NCBI GenBank assembly: GCA_024640405.1
Contig: JAHEFB010000010.1
Location: forward strand, 29,332 to 93,331
Direction of reading: 5' to 3'
Origin: Alphaproteobacteria bacterium
Lineage (GTDB): Bacteria > Pseudomonadota > Alphaproteobacteria > Rhizobiales > Aestuariivirgaceae
Length of the DNA: 64,000 nucleotides
Every line of letters starts with the position of its first letter. Positions within the stretch are counted from its first letter, which is position 1. Below the pieces are notes generated by a model, which was not told where the DNA came from, ran no database searches, and saw only the letters and a list, made by a program, of their open reading frames with translations. The position numbers and the translations under genes are program-made. Positions 18,229 to 26,359 of the stretch are shown here, piece by piece.

Positions 18229-20108
18229 GCCACCTCCTGATGATCATCATCGCCGGTCTTGCGGATCCGCGCGCCCAGGGTGCATGGCGGTCGCGTGCCC
18301 TCACCGCCCAGATCATTGCGCTCCTGACCACGCATGCCTACCGGTCCGCTGTCCCAGCGGCATGCTTTTTCGGCCGCATCCAGAACCCGGCCCATCGAAA
18401 CTGAACCGAGTACTTGTTGCGTATGGGTAACCGCGCCGTCCTGCATCATGTTGATGCGGCGGATCTCAAATGGGTCAAGGCCAAGTTTTTCCGCACAGAT
18501 ATCCATGTGGGACTCGGTTGCAAACTGCGATTGCATCGCGCCGAATGTGCGGAATGCGCCGGATGGCGTGTTGTGGGTATAGATGCCGTAGACGTCAATC
18601 TCGACATTGGGAATGTTGTAGGGGCCGCACGACAGTATGGCCGCCTTGCGCATGACGCCCTCGGTGGACAGTCCGTAGGCACCACCGTCGCAGATCATCC
18701 GGAACGACACGGCAGTAATGCGGCCATCGTTCCTGAGTCCCATCTTGTAGGTGATGCGCGCAGGATGCCGCTTGGCGGTGGAGATGATGGATTCTTCCCT
18801 TGTGTACACGAGCCTGACCGGTGCACCGGTTTTCATGGCCGCCAGCGCCAGCATACCCTGGTAGATCATGTCTTCCTTGCCACCGAAACCACCACCGACG
18901 GGGCTCATGATAAAGCGGACCTTGTTGATCGGTTTGTCGATGATCTTTGCCAGCATGTGGCGGTGATGGGTGATGTTCTGGCTTGGTGAAACAACGGTGA
19001 CCACGTCGTCATGGTCAACATAGGCAATGCCTGCTTCAGGCTCCAGGTAGGCATGTTCGACGGCCTGGGTATCATAGGTCTGCTCAACTACCAGATCGGC
19101 TTCCGCAAACCCCTGTTCGATATCGCCTTTGCGGATGGGAATGTGCTTGACGACATTGTCGGGCGCATAATCATGCACCACCGGTGCCCCGTTCTGCATT
19201 GCTTCCTCGGCATCAAACACCGCTGCGACCGGCTCATACTCCACCTTGATCAGCGATACCGCACGCGCCGCTGTGATTACGTCATCAGCTGTAACCGCGG
19301 CGACCGCCTCGCCGACATACCGCACGCGGCCGCGAGCCATGATCGGCTGGTCGTGTACAAACACACCAAATCCGTCTTCGCCGGGGACATCGTCGGCGGT
19401 AATGACGCAAGCCACACCGGGTAGACTTTCGGCCTCACTGGTGTCGATGGACCTGATCAATGCATGCGCATGCGGGCTGCGGAGCACCTGCATGTGCAGC
19501 ATGCCCGGCATCACCATGTCTCCGGCATAACGCAATCGGCCGGAAACCTTGCTTGGCGCGTCCAGCCGGCGGACATTGTTGCCGATATAGGATTTGCCGG
19601 CGCCGTCGGGCTCAAGGGCTGCAATGCTCAGTTTTCCGGATATGACGTCGCGGGCGATTTCAACCGCTTCGAAAATTTTCGTGTATCCGGTACACCTGCA
19701 AATATTGCCGCCCAGCCTTTCCTTGATCTCTTCTATCCCCGCACCAGGGTTTTCACGCAGAGCCGAGGTTGCAGCCATGACCATGCCGGGAATGCAGTAA
19801 CCGCACTGGCTCGCGCCGGTCTTGTGGAAGGCTTTCTGAACAGGCGTCAGTTCATTGCCGTGGGGCGTCAGGCCTTCAATGGTTTCGACTTTTGCGCCTT
19901 GCGCCTTGGCAACCGGCATCAGACAGGATTTGACCAGCTTTCCATCCACGAAAACCGAACAGGTACCGCATTCGCCAGCCCCGCAACCTTCCTTTGCGCC
20001 GGTGAGGTTCAGTTCATCGCGAATGAAATCGAGCAGCCGTAGATGAGGTTTGGCGCGACGGCGTATCGATTTGCCGTTTACAACCATTTCCAGTTCGAAA
20101 TCAGACAT
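18225..20108 (-). CDS. Fused [2Fe-2S] and N-terminal molybdopterin half of a molybdenum hydroxylase
   Basis: This is a 627-residue fusion. Residues 1-165 are the two-cluster iron-sulfur subunit (CGAGECGTC, CGYCIPG and NICRCTGY). From about residue 185 the first half of the molybdenum subunit follows, with RSPHAHALI, SPVGGGFGGKED and GAFRTFGAMQ. It ends with an unusual 45-residue tail after KACRWD. The start at 20108 overlaps the FAD subunit stop by eight bases; longer frames lie within that gene. The enzyme would hydroxylate or oxidise an aldehyde or heterocycle and pass electrons through FeS and FAD. The remaining half is encoded by the next gene. Confidence 0.88.
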   Translation of the reverse strand: MSDFELEMVVNGKSIRRRAKPHLRLLDFIRDELNLTGAKEGCGAGECGTCSVFVDGKLVKSCLMPVAKAQGAKVETIEGLTPHGNELTPVQKAFHKTGASQCGYCIPGMVMAATSALRENPGAGIEEIKERLGGNICRCTGYTKIFEAVEIARDVISGKLSIAALEPDGAGKSYIGNNVRRLDAPSKVSGRLRYAGDMVMPGMLHMQVLRSPHAHALIRSIDTSEAESLPGVACVITADDVPGEDGFGVFVHDQPIMARGRVRYVGEAVAAVTADDVITAARAVSLIKVEYEPVAAVFDAEEAMQNGAPVVHDYAPDNVVKHIPIRKGDIEQGFAEADLVVEQTYDTQAVEHAYLEPEAGIAYVDHDDVVTVVSPSQNITHHRHMLAKIIDKPINKVRFIMSPVGGGFGGKEDMIYQGMLALAAMKTGAPVRLVYTREESIISTAKRHPARITYKMGLRNDGRITAVSFRMICDGGAYGLSTEGVMRKAAILSCGPYNIPNVEIDVYGIYTHNTPSGAFRTFGAMQSQFATESHMDICAEKLGLDPFEIRRINMMQDGAVTHTQQVLGSVSMGRVLDAAEKACRWDSGPVGMRGQERNDLGGEGTRPPCTLGARIRKTGDDDHQEVA

Positions 20109-21018
20109 GGGCATCTTCCCTTTCAGCGGAGCCGGGCACACGGGCTCCGCAGTCTTCCAGCGCTTCGTGAATTGCCGCTTCAATGAAGCCTTTTACGACA
20201 GTCCTGCGGTATTGCCTGCGGGTTCGAGATGCCACCCTTTCAGCAGGTTTGGCACTTGCTCGAGCGATCAGTTCTGCGGTCAATTGCTTGCCCCGCAACA
20301 TTTTTTCAATGTCATCAAGACGCATTGGCACCGGACCGACACCACCCAGCGCCAGACGGATGTCTTCGACGACCTCGCCTGTCTTGTCCATCTTGATGCA
20401 GGCGGCTGCACACACTGACGAAATTACCAGTGACCTGCGCTGTCCCACTTTCTGGAACGAGCCGCCATACCCGTCCAGCGAGTCGCAAATGACAGCTGTA
20501 ACAATTTCATGCGGTCCCAGATCGGTTTTTCCCGGACCCTTCACAAAATCGGCAAGCGATATGGTGCGGCGTTTTATGTCCGAGCCCTCCAGTCTGGCAA
20601 TCTCCAGCTCGGCATTGTGGGCCAGCATAGGCGGAGTTCCGTCCGCCGCCGGAGACGCGTTGACCAGATTGCCGGCAAGCGTTGCCTGTTCACGTATCTG
20701 ATCATCAGCAAACCAGATCGAACAATATGGCATACCGGGCAGATGCCGGCGCAAAGCCTTGTCTGTCAGAAACTGCTGATAGACTACATTTGCTCCCAGC
20801 CGTACCCGCCCACCTGCAACCTCGTACCCCTGCAATTCCTCGATGCGGCTCAGATCGATCATGGCGGGCAGATTTACGTCGCCGGCCCGGCCTTCCCTTG
20901 CCCACGGCAATATGTCGGTGGCGCCGGCAACCAGCCGGCTGCCGTGCGGGACGGCCTGCAGGAGCGCCAGCGCTTCCGCCAGCGTGGTGGGCATATGGTA
21001 CTCGTCACATGTCAGCAT
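20101..21018 (-). CDS. Molybdenum hydroxylase FAD-binding subunit
   Basis: This is a 305-residue CoxM/XdhB-type flavoprotein subunit. The FAD-binding signature LVAGATDILPWAREG is near residue 30, and TLAGNLVNASPAADGTP near residue 115 is the second flavin motif. A C-terminal CO-dehydrogenase flavoprotein domain follows from about residue 175. It takes electrons from the iron-sulfur domain of its partner and hands them to an acceptor. The gene begins 36 bases after the alcohol dehydrogenase gene and overlaps the iron-sulfur gene. The tail is longer than usual by about 25 residues and rich in arginine. Confidence 0.9.
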   Translation of the reverse strand: MLTCDEYHMPTTLAEALALLQAVPHGSRLVAGATDILPWAREGRAGDVNLPAMIDLSRIEELQGYEVAGGRVRLGANVVYQQFLTDKALRRHLPGMPYCSIWFADDQIREQATLAGNLVNASPAADGTPPMLAHNAELEIARLEGSDIKRRTISLADFVKGPGKTDLGPHEIVTAVICDSLDGYGGSFQKVGQRRSLVISSVCAAACIKMDKTGEVVEDIRLALGGVGPVPMRLDDIEKMLRGKQLTAELIARASAKPAERVASRTRRQYRRTVVKGFIEAAIHEALEDCGARVPGSAEREDAHV

Positions 21019-21054
21019 GATGCTACTCCAGTACTCTCCCGGCGTGAGGCGGAC

Positions 21055-22218
21055 CTATTCGGCCGCAACCCGCTGGCTTTCAGCGTGCTTGTTCTTCACC
21101 ACAACCTTGATGGCGTCTTCCACCCGGTCCTTGGCATAACGCAGCGCTTCCGGCAGATCGCCCATGTCGAAGGTGTGGGTGTGGATCAGCGTTGCATCAA
21201 AGCGCTTCTGCCGCATGAAGGCCTCGGCACGATGAGTGGCACTTTTGCCTTCACCGCGAATGCTGAAAATGTAGATGTTGTTGCGCACCAGATGGGCAAT
21301 ATCCACGGCCGGTGACTCATGCGGGAAAGCGGCCAGACAGATGCGGCCACCGCGGTTGACCATCTGCGCTGCCTCATTGATACCGTTTGGAGCAGCGGAG
21401 CATTCAACCACATAGTCGACACCCTTGCCGCCCATGATCTTGTGAACAGCTTCGACCGGATCTTGCTTGCGCACATTGATCACGTGATCAGCACCGAGCT
21501 GCTTGCCGATATCCAGCCTGTTGTCGCGGGTACCGGTCAGAATTACCGGTTGAGCCCCCATGGCCTTTGCAACCGCAACGCCCATCAGGCCTATGGGGCC
21601 CGGGCCTGTCACCACAACGCTTTCGCCGGCCACCAGCCCGCCGAGTTCGGTCAGGCCGTACATGGCTGTTCCGGCGGTCACCACAAGGGTAGCCTCCTCG
21701 TCGGACATGTTGTCGTCGACGTGCACCAGTGTATTGATATTGTTCACCTGGTACTCGCAAAATCCACCGTCGGTGGTGAAACCGTTGGCCCGGTGGCCCT
21801 TGTCCACGTCACCATAGTTTTTGCCGTAGTTGTGGCATGAAGTATACATGCCTTCCCGGCAGCGCTTGCACTGGCCGCAACCGGCATGGATCTCAACGGT
21901 GACGCGTTCGCCGATACTGTACTCATCGACACCCGGGCCAAGCGCCACCACGGTGCCCATGTATTCATGGCCGGGCGTAAAGTTCTGATTGAACGGCAGT
22001 TCGCCGTTTATCTGTGCCGGCGGACCGTGGTGAATAATCTCCAGGTCGGTTGCGCAAATGGCGACCGCATCGATGCGAACCAGCACCTCCGCCCTGGCCG
22101 GTGCCGGTACCGGCTTGTCCTGCAGGCTGATGTCCCCCGGATCGCCCAGTACCCAGGCCTTCATTGTTTCGGGAACAGGGTATTCGTCACTGGTCTTGAC
22201 ATTGCTCGGCATGGCCAT
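21055..22218 (-). CDS. Zinc-dependent medium-chain alcohol/polyol dehydrogenase
   Basis: This is a 387-residue MDR-family dehydrogenase. Catalytic zinc ligands appear as C in AICATDLE and the HE pair in FTPGHEYMG. The structural zinc motif is CGQCKRCREGMYTSC. The NAD-binding motif VVVTGPGPIGLMG follows near residue 200. Members of this group oxidise secondary alcohols such as sorbitol, threonine or other polyols to ketones. GAGGAG lies eight bases before the ATG. It is the first enzyme gene after the IclR regulator, so it may carry out the first oxidation of the imported or derived substrate. Confidence 0.88.
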   Translation of the reverse strand: MAMPSNVKTSDEYPVPETMKAWVLGDPGDISLQDKPVPAPARAEVLVRIDAVAICATDLEIIHHGPPAQINGELPFNQNFTPGHEYMGTVVALGPGVDEYSIGERVTVEIHAGCGQCKRCREGMYTSCHNYGKNYGDVDKGHRANGFTTDGGFCEYQVNNINTLVHVDDNMSDEEATLVVTAGTAMYGLTELGGLVAGESVVVTGPGPIGLMGVAVAKAMGAQPVILTGTRDNRLDIGKQLGADHVINVRKQDPVEAVHKIMGGKGVDYVVECSAAPNGINEAAQMVNRGGRICLAAFPHESPAVDIAHLVRNNIYIFSIRGEGKSATHRAEAFMRQKRFDATLIHTHTFDMGDLPEALRYAKDRVEDAIKVVVKNKHAESQRVAAE

Positions 22219-22269
22219 TTCGGGGTCTCCTCGTTAGTTTATCAGGCACAGAGGCCTTGTTTGTTCGTT

Positions 22270-23145
22270 TCAGATTTCGGGTTGAATGAATTCAGGTGTC
22301 GGGTTTCCAAAGCGCGATGAAATTCTGGCCGCACAGCTTTGTACACTGCTCTTGACCTTGACCAGGTGTTCGCCATCGGCCCGCATGCGCGGCATCGAAC
22401 CGCTGACAGAGCCGATGACAGCGCCGGCGTGATCGCGAATGGCTGCACCCACACACACAACACCTGCCTGGAATTCCTCATTGTCCAGTGAGTAGCCATT
22501 GCGTCGCACCAGCCGCAGGTCTTCCATAAGTTCCGAGATTGTCGAAATCGTCTTGTCGGTAAACCGCTTCAGACCACCGTGGGCGATCACCCGGGCAATT
22601 TCCGGTTCCGGCAACCAGGCCAGGATGGCCTTGCCGGTTGCAGTTGCATGGGCAGCGTCCGCCTTCATGCCGTCATCCGAGCCCACCCGGATGGGCAGCT
22701 TGGAATCCAGCTTGGCGAAAGTCACCAGAGAGGTTCCCTGCAGAACCGCCAGATGCACACTTTCAAGCGTTGTGTCATTCAACCGCCTGAGTTCCGGCAT
22801 GGCAATTTCCGACAGGTTGAACTGCTTCAGCCGGCTGTCCGACAGATCGGTGATACCAGGTCCGAGGAAATAGCTGCGGGTGCGCGGCGTCTGGCCGGCA
22901 TAGCCACGCTTTACCAGCGTGGCCAGAAGGTGATGACAGGTCGACGCGTTTAAACCGGCACCGGCGGCAAGCTCGTTAAGCGCCAGTTCGCCATCGGCGT
23001 CCGCCAGGATTTCCAGAATGTCCAGGGCGCGTTCAACCGACTGGATGGTTCTCGGCATTTTACCAGGCAACACAGCGTCAGAACCATCGATCCCGACTGT
23101 ACCGGCAGGCACTGTCTCAACTGTCTTCTTTGCACCGGTTGCCAT
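22270..23145 (-). CDS. IclR-family transcriptional regulator
   Basis: This is a 291-residue regulator. A winged helix-turn-helix at about residues 32-90 (SVERALDILEILADADG, then LNASTCHHLLATLVKRGY) is followed by the IclR effector domain, with SVHLAVLQG, HATATGKAILAWLP and GYSLDNEEFQAGVVCVGAAI. The ATG at 23145 is preferred to a TTG 12 bases upstream. It heads the leftward operon and is separated by 51 bases from the alcohol dehydrogenase gene, so it probably controls the genes down to 9020 in response to a pathway intermediate. The divergent side faces the BLUF gene. Confidence 0.9.
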   Translation of the reverse strand: MATGAKKTVETVPAGTVGIDGSDAVLPGKMPRTIQSVERALDILEILADADGELALNELAAGAGLNASTCHHLLATLVKRGYAGQTPRTRSYFLGPGITDLSDSRLKQFNLSEIAMPELRRLNDTTLESVHLAVLQGTSLVTFAKLDSKLPIRVGSDDGMKADAAHATATGKAILAWLPEPEIARVIAHGGLKRFTDKTISTISELMEDLRLVRRNGYSLDNEEFQAGVVCVGAAIRDHAGAVIGSVSGSMPRMRADGEHLVKVKSSVQSCAARISSRFGNPTPEFIQPEI

Positions 23146-23411
23146 TTGTCTATCCAATACAACTAGTCGAAGATCCAGGTAAATAGAACCGCAAATTGCC
23201 CATCAGAGTCAACTAAATTTCGTAATTTGAAATTAAATTTGATAATGTGAAATTTAGAATTCCAACTTCGATACCGAACTTGTGTGCACTTCGGATTGAT
23301 CCACGGGGCATGCAAACCCGTTACAGGGCACTTGTGCAGGCGGTCCAGATGCGTATAAGCCTGTTTTGGTCAAGCGGTACCGATCGCAACCCGGCACCCG
23401 ACAAAGTTTGC
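23146..23411. promoter_or_regulatory. AT-rich divergent control region with an inverted repeat
   Basis: The stretch between the IclR and BLUF genes is strongly AT-rich around 23212-23260. AAATTTC at 23215-23221 and GAAATTT at 23249-23255 form an inverted repeat with a 27-base spacer, and further GAAATT copies lie between them. This is a candidate operator for the IclR regulator. No clear -35/-10 pair could be assigned by eye. Confidence 0.35.
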
Positions 23412-23876
23412 ATGAAAGCCACGAGACGCATGTACCATCTGATATACGTGAGCCAGGCCACCCGGCCGATGAGCGAGGAAGACCTGGCCTCCATCCTGAA
23501 AAAAAGCCGTGATTACAATACTGCGGACGGTATAACGGGATTGCTGATCTACAAGTTTACTCCGTCTGAAAATCGGGCGAATTTCATGCAGCTTCTCGAA
23601 GGGCCGGAAGAAAAGGTGCTGGAAGCCTTTGCCAGAATAGAGGCCGACAAACGCCATCACACCAAGATTGTGCTGGAACAGGGCGAAATATCAGATCGCA
23701 ATTTTCCCGAATGGTCCATGGGCTTCCGTAACGCCGACGCGTCAGATCTGGCAAAGTTCGAAGGTTACTCCGATCTGGGGTCGCCAGAATTCTGGACGCG
23801 CGCCGAGGACGGCGAACTGACAGATGCACTCGAGATAATGCTGTCGTTTTACGCAGATGAAATTGCCGATGACTAG
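23412..23876 (+). CDS. BLUF-domain blue-light photoreceptor
   Basis: This is a 154-residue, essentially stand-alone BLUF protein that would bind FAD and sense blue light. Key residues are in place: the tyrosine in MYHLIYVSQA, the glutamine in FMQLLEGP, GITGLLIY, and the W-S-M-GF segment after FPE. A C-terminal helical stretch of about 40 residues follows the domain, as in short BLUF proteins that act through protein contacts. The start at 23412 or the ATG at 23430 are both possible; the long open frame upstream lacks any BLUF features. It has no fused output domain. The cyclases encoded nearby are possible partners, but this is only an inference. Confidence 0.85.
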   Translation: MKATRRMYHLIYVSQATRPMSEEDLASILKKSRDYNTADGITGLLIYKFTPSENRANFMQLLEGPEEKVLEAFARIEADKRHHTKIVLEQGEISDRNFPEWSMGFRNADASDLAKFEGYSDLGSPEFWTRAEDGELTDALEIMLSFYADEIADD

Positions 23877-24041
23877 GGTCAGGAGCCATTGATCTAATGC
23901 AACCTTGAAACGAAATAACACGGATTTCGAGTTGTCACGTTGGAAACAGGCAACCCAGTTTCAGGTGATCAGGCTGGCTTGACTTGACGATCTTTTGTCC
24001 GCATTTACCGCAGATGATCAATCTGGCACCGTAGACGATCC

Positions 24042-24776
24042 ATGAAACCATTTCTCATCCTGCAACTTCGCCCCGAGACGGAAGCATCCGACGACGAATA
24101 CAAGGCCATTCTTCAAAAGGGAGGCCTCGACCAATCCGAAACAGTTCGGATCAGGCTGGACCAGAACCCCATACCCGGTGACTTGAACCTGCAAGACCAT
24201 GCCGGCGTCATCGTCGGGGGCGGGCCTGGCTGTGTCAGTGATGCGGAAGACAAGAAACCCGAAACAGAAAAACGCATCGAAGACGCGATTCTCAATCTCA
24301 TGCCTGCCATTACTGAGACTGATTTTCCATACTTGGGCTGTTGTTACGGAATCGGCATTCTCGGCCATCACCTGGGAGGCACGGTGAACAAGGAACGCTT
24401 CAGCGAAGAGGTTGGCGCTGTTGAATGCCAGTTGACCGGCGATGGAAGGAGGGACCAACTGCTCAAGGACCTGCCTGACAACTTCATGGCTTTTGTTGGC
24501 CACAAGGAGGCAGTACAGGACTTGCCGCCCGGCTGTTCCCACCTGCTTGCGTCGGAACCCTGCCCTTTCCAGATGATTCGCTACAAATCCAACGTCTACG
24601 CTACACAGTTTCATCCCGAAGCTGACAGCGACGTGTTTGAGGCCCGCGTCAGGATTTACAAGAACAAGGGATACTTTCCGCCTTCAAGCGCCGAAAAGAT
24701 CATTGAGTTCTGTCATCAGCAGGATGTTCAGGTGCCAGGTCAGATTCTGAAGAACTTCGTGGAAGCGTACAGGTAG
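24042..24776 (+). CDS. Class I glutamine amidotransferase-like protein
   Basis: This is a 244-residue protein with the GMP-synthase-like glutaminase fold. The nucleophile is C101 in YLGCCYGIG, and the partners are H191 and E193 in QFHPEAD, so the triad is complete. There is no synthetase domain and no obvious acceptor partner nearby. Such stand-alone members include gamma-glutamyl-polyamine hydrolases and proteins acting on small amides. GGGPGCVSD near residue 60 is the oxyanion-strand region. It stands alone between the BLUF gene and a convergent cyclase gene. Hydrolase activity is likely; the substrate is unknown. Confidence 0.82.
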   Translation: MKPFLILQLRPETEASDDEYKAILQKGGLDQSETVRIRLDQNPIPGDLNLQDHAGVIVGGGPGCVSDAEDKKPETEKRIEDAILNLMPAITETDFPYLGCCYGIGILGHHLGGTVNKERFSEEVGAVECQLTGDGRRDQLLKDLPDNFMAFVGHKEAVQDLPPGCSHLLASEPCPFQMIRYKSNVYATQFHPEADSDVFEARVRIYKNKGYFPPSSAEKIIEFCHQQDVQVPGQILKNFVEAYR

Positions 24777-24819
24777 CGCTTCACGATCAATACAGGGCAC
24801 CCGACAGTGTGAGCGGATG

Positions 24820-26262
24820 TCATTTCTCAAGGTCGGACAAAATCGACCTGAGCGCGCCAACGACTTCAGCTTTGGATTCCGGATTGAGGCGAGCAGGGTC
24901 CAGCGTCAACGAAAATCCTTCATTCTCGCGATGGATGAGGCGGCCTTGGCCAGCTTGATCCCGATAGATGCCTTTGACCGCAAAAGTTCGAATGGGTTTG
25001 GCGTATCCCTTCACTGTAATGGCTTCGCGCTCCTCCACCGCCAGCCAGTCCTTTACCAGCGAGTAGGTTTCCGCCGACAGCAGTATTCCGCCAGCGTCGG
25101 CGTTTTCCTCCAGCCGTGCCGCGAGGTTCACCTCGCCGCCGATTATGGTGTAGTCCATGCGATCATTGGAACCGAAGTTGCCAACGGTGCAGTAGCCTGT
25201 ATTGATGCCAATGCGGGCCTGGAATGGCCGGTCAATCAAGCCCTGCTCACGCCAGCCGGCCTGCAGCCGGGCAAGCCGGCGTTGCATTTCGATGGCCATG
25301 CGAACGCAGGCGGTGGCGTCTTCCCTAACGCCCCCGCTGACCGGATCACCGAAGTAAAACATCATGGCGTCGCCGATGAATTTGTCGAAATAGGCATCGT
25401 GAGCCTGCGCGATCTGCGACATCTCTGAAAGATATTCATTGAGCAGTGAAGTGAGTTCTTCTGCTTCCAGCTGATCGGTAATTTCGGTAAAGCCAACGAT
25501 ATCGGAAAAGAACACCGTCAGCTTCTTGCGACGCGCCTCTATGGCGGCGCGCTGTTCGCCGGCAATAATCGACTGGTACAATTGCGGAGGGATGTATTTG
25601 GCCAGTTGATCGGAGACCGTTGCCAGGACCTCATTGGTCTGGCGCATGTCGTTCACCAGTCGGGTATTGTCGATTGCGATGTTGGCCTGGTCAGTGAAGG
25701 TCTGCAACAAGGCGAACTGCTCTGCAGTAAGCTGGCCGGTGGTCTTTCTGAGCACCGCCAGCACCCCGACGGCGGCATCATCCATGGAGATCGGCATCAT
25801 GGTTACCGCACGATATCCGGAAGCCAGAAAGTTGTTTTTCGCGCCTTCACTGAACTGACCGGGAGCGCCGGCAACATCCGGAACATCCACAATCCTGCCG
25901 TCCAGGATGACAAAACCATGCATGGTATTACGTTTGACTGGAGCCGGGAAACGCGCGCGCCAGGCTTCCACATCTGCCGGGTCGGGACCGGCAATGGCAG
26001 CTACTTGCACCTCATCATTGATTTGCAGTGCAATGGAGATGGTTGCATCCGGAAACAGTGTCAGACCGGTACGCACGATGGTGTCAAACACCGGCTGGGC
26101 GGACTTCGGTGAACTGCTGATGACCCGAAGTATCTCTCCGGTTGCGGCCTGCCGATCAAGCGCTTCCTTCAACTCACACTTGAGCTGGTTCAGCTCCACA
26201 CTGGCCGTGACTAGTTTATCGTCATCAATTGCCGGACTCTTCTGGTCTCCGCCCCTGGACAT
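24820..26262 (-). CDS. GAF-domain class III adenylate/guanylate cyclase
   Basis: This is a 480-residue signalling enzyme that would make cyclic AMP or GMP. A short coiled coil (about residues 15-45) leads into a GAF domain (about 55-205). The class III cyclase domain spans roughly 245-440, with VFFSDIVGFTEI (first metal aspartate), FIGDAMMFYFGDP (second) and RIGINTGYCTVGNFGS. The ATG at 26262 has AGGAG eight bases upstream; longer frames overlap the neighbouring gene. No membrane segment is present, so it senses a cytoplasmic ligand through GAF. It follows a TPR-cyclase gene on the same strand by 97 bases. Confidence 0.88.
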   Translation of the reverse strand: MSRGGDQKSPAIDDDKLVTASVELNQLKCELKEALDRQAATGEILRVISSSPKSAQPVFDTIVRTGLTLFPDATISIALQINDEVQVAAIAGPDPADVEAWRARFPAPVKRNTMHGFVILDGRIVDVPDVAGAPGQFSEGAKNNFLASGYRAVTMMPISMDDAAVGVLAVLRKTTGQLTAEQFALLQTFTDQANIAIDNTRLVNDMRQTNEVLATVSDQLAKYIPPQLYQSIIAGEQRAAIEARRKKLTVFFSDIVGFTEITDQLEAEELTSLLNEYLSEMSQIAQAHDAYFDKFIGDAMMFYFGDPVSGGVREDATACVRMAIEMQRRLARLQAGWREQGLIDRPFQARIGINTGYCTVGNFGSNDRMDYTIIGGEVNLAARLEENADAGGILLSAETYSLVKDWLAVEEREAITVKGYAKPIRTFAVKGIYRDQAGQGRLIHRENEGFSLTLDPARLNPESKAEVVGALRSILSDLEK

Positions 26263-26359
26263 TGCGCAAACTCCTGACGCCATCTGAATATGCTGGAAAT
26301 CAAGTGTAGGCGATGTTGGCCAGCAGACAAAGACGATGCCGGCGCGACCCAATACAATA

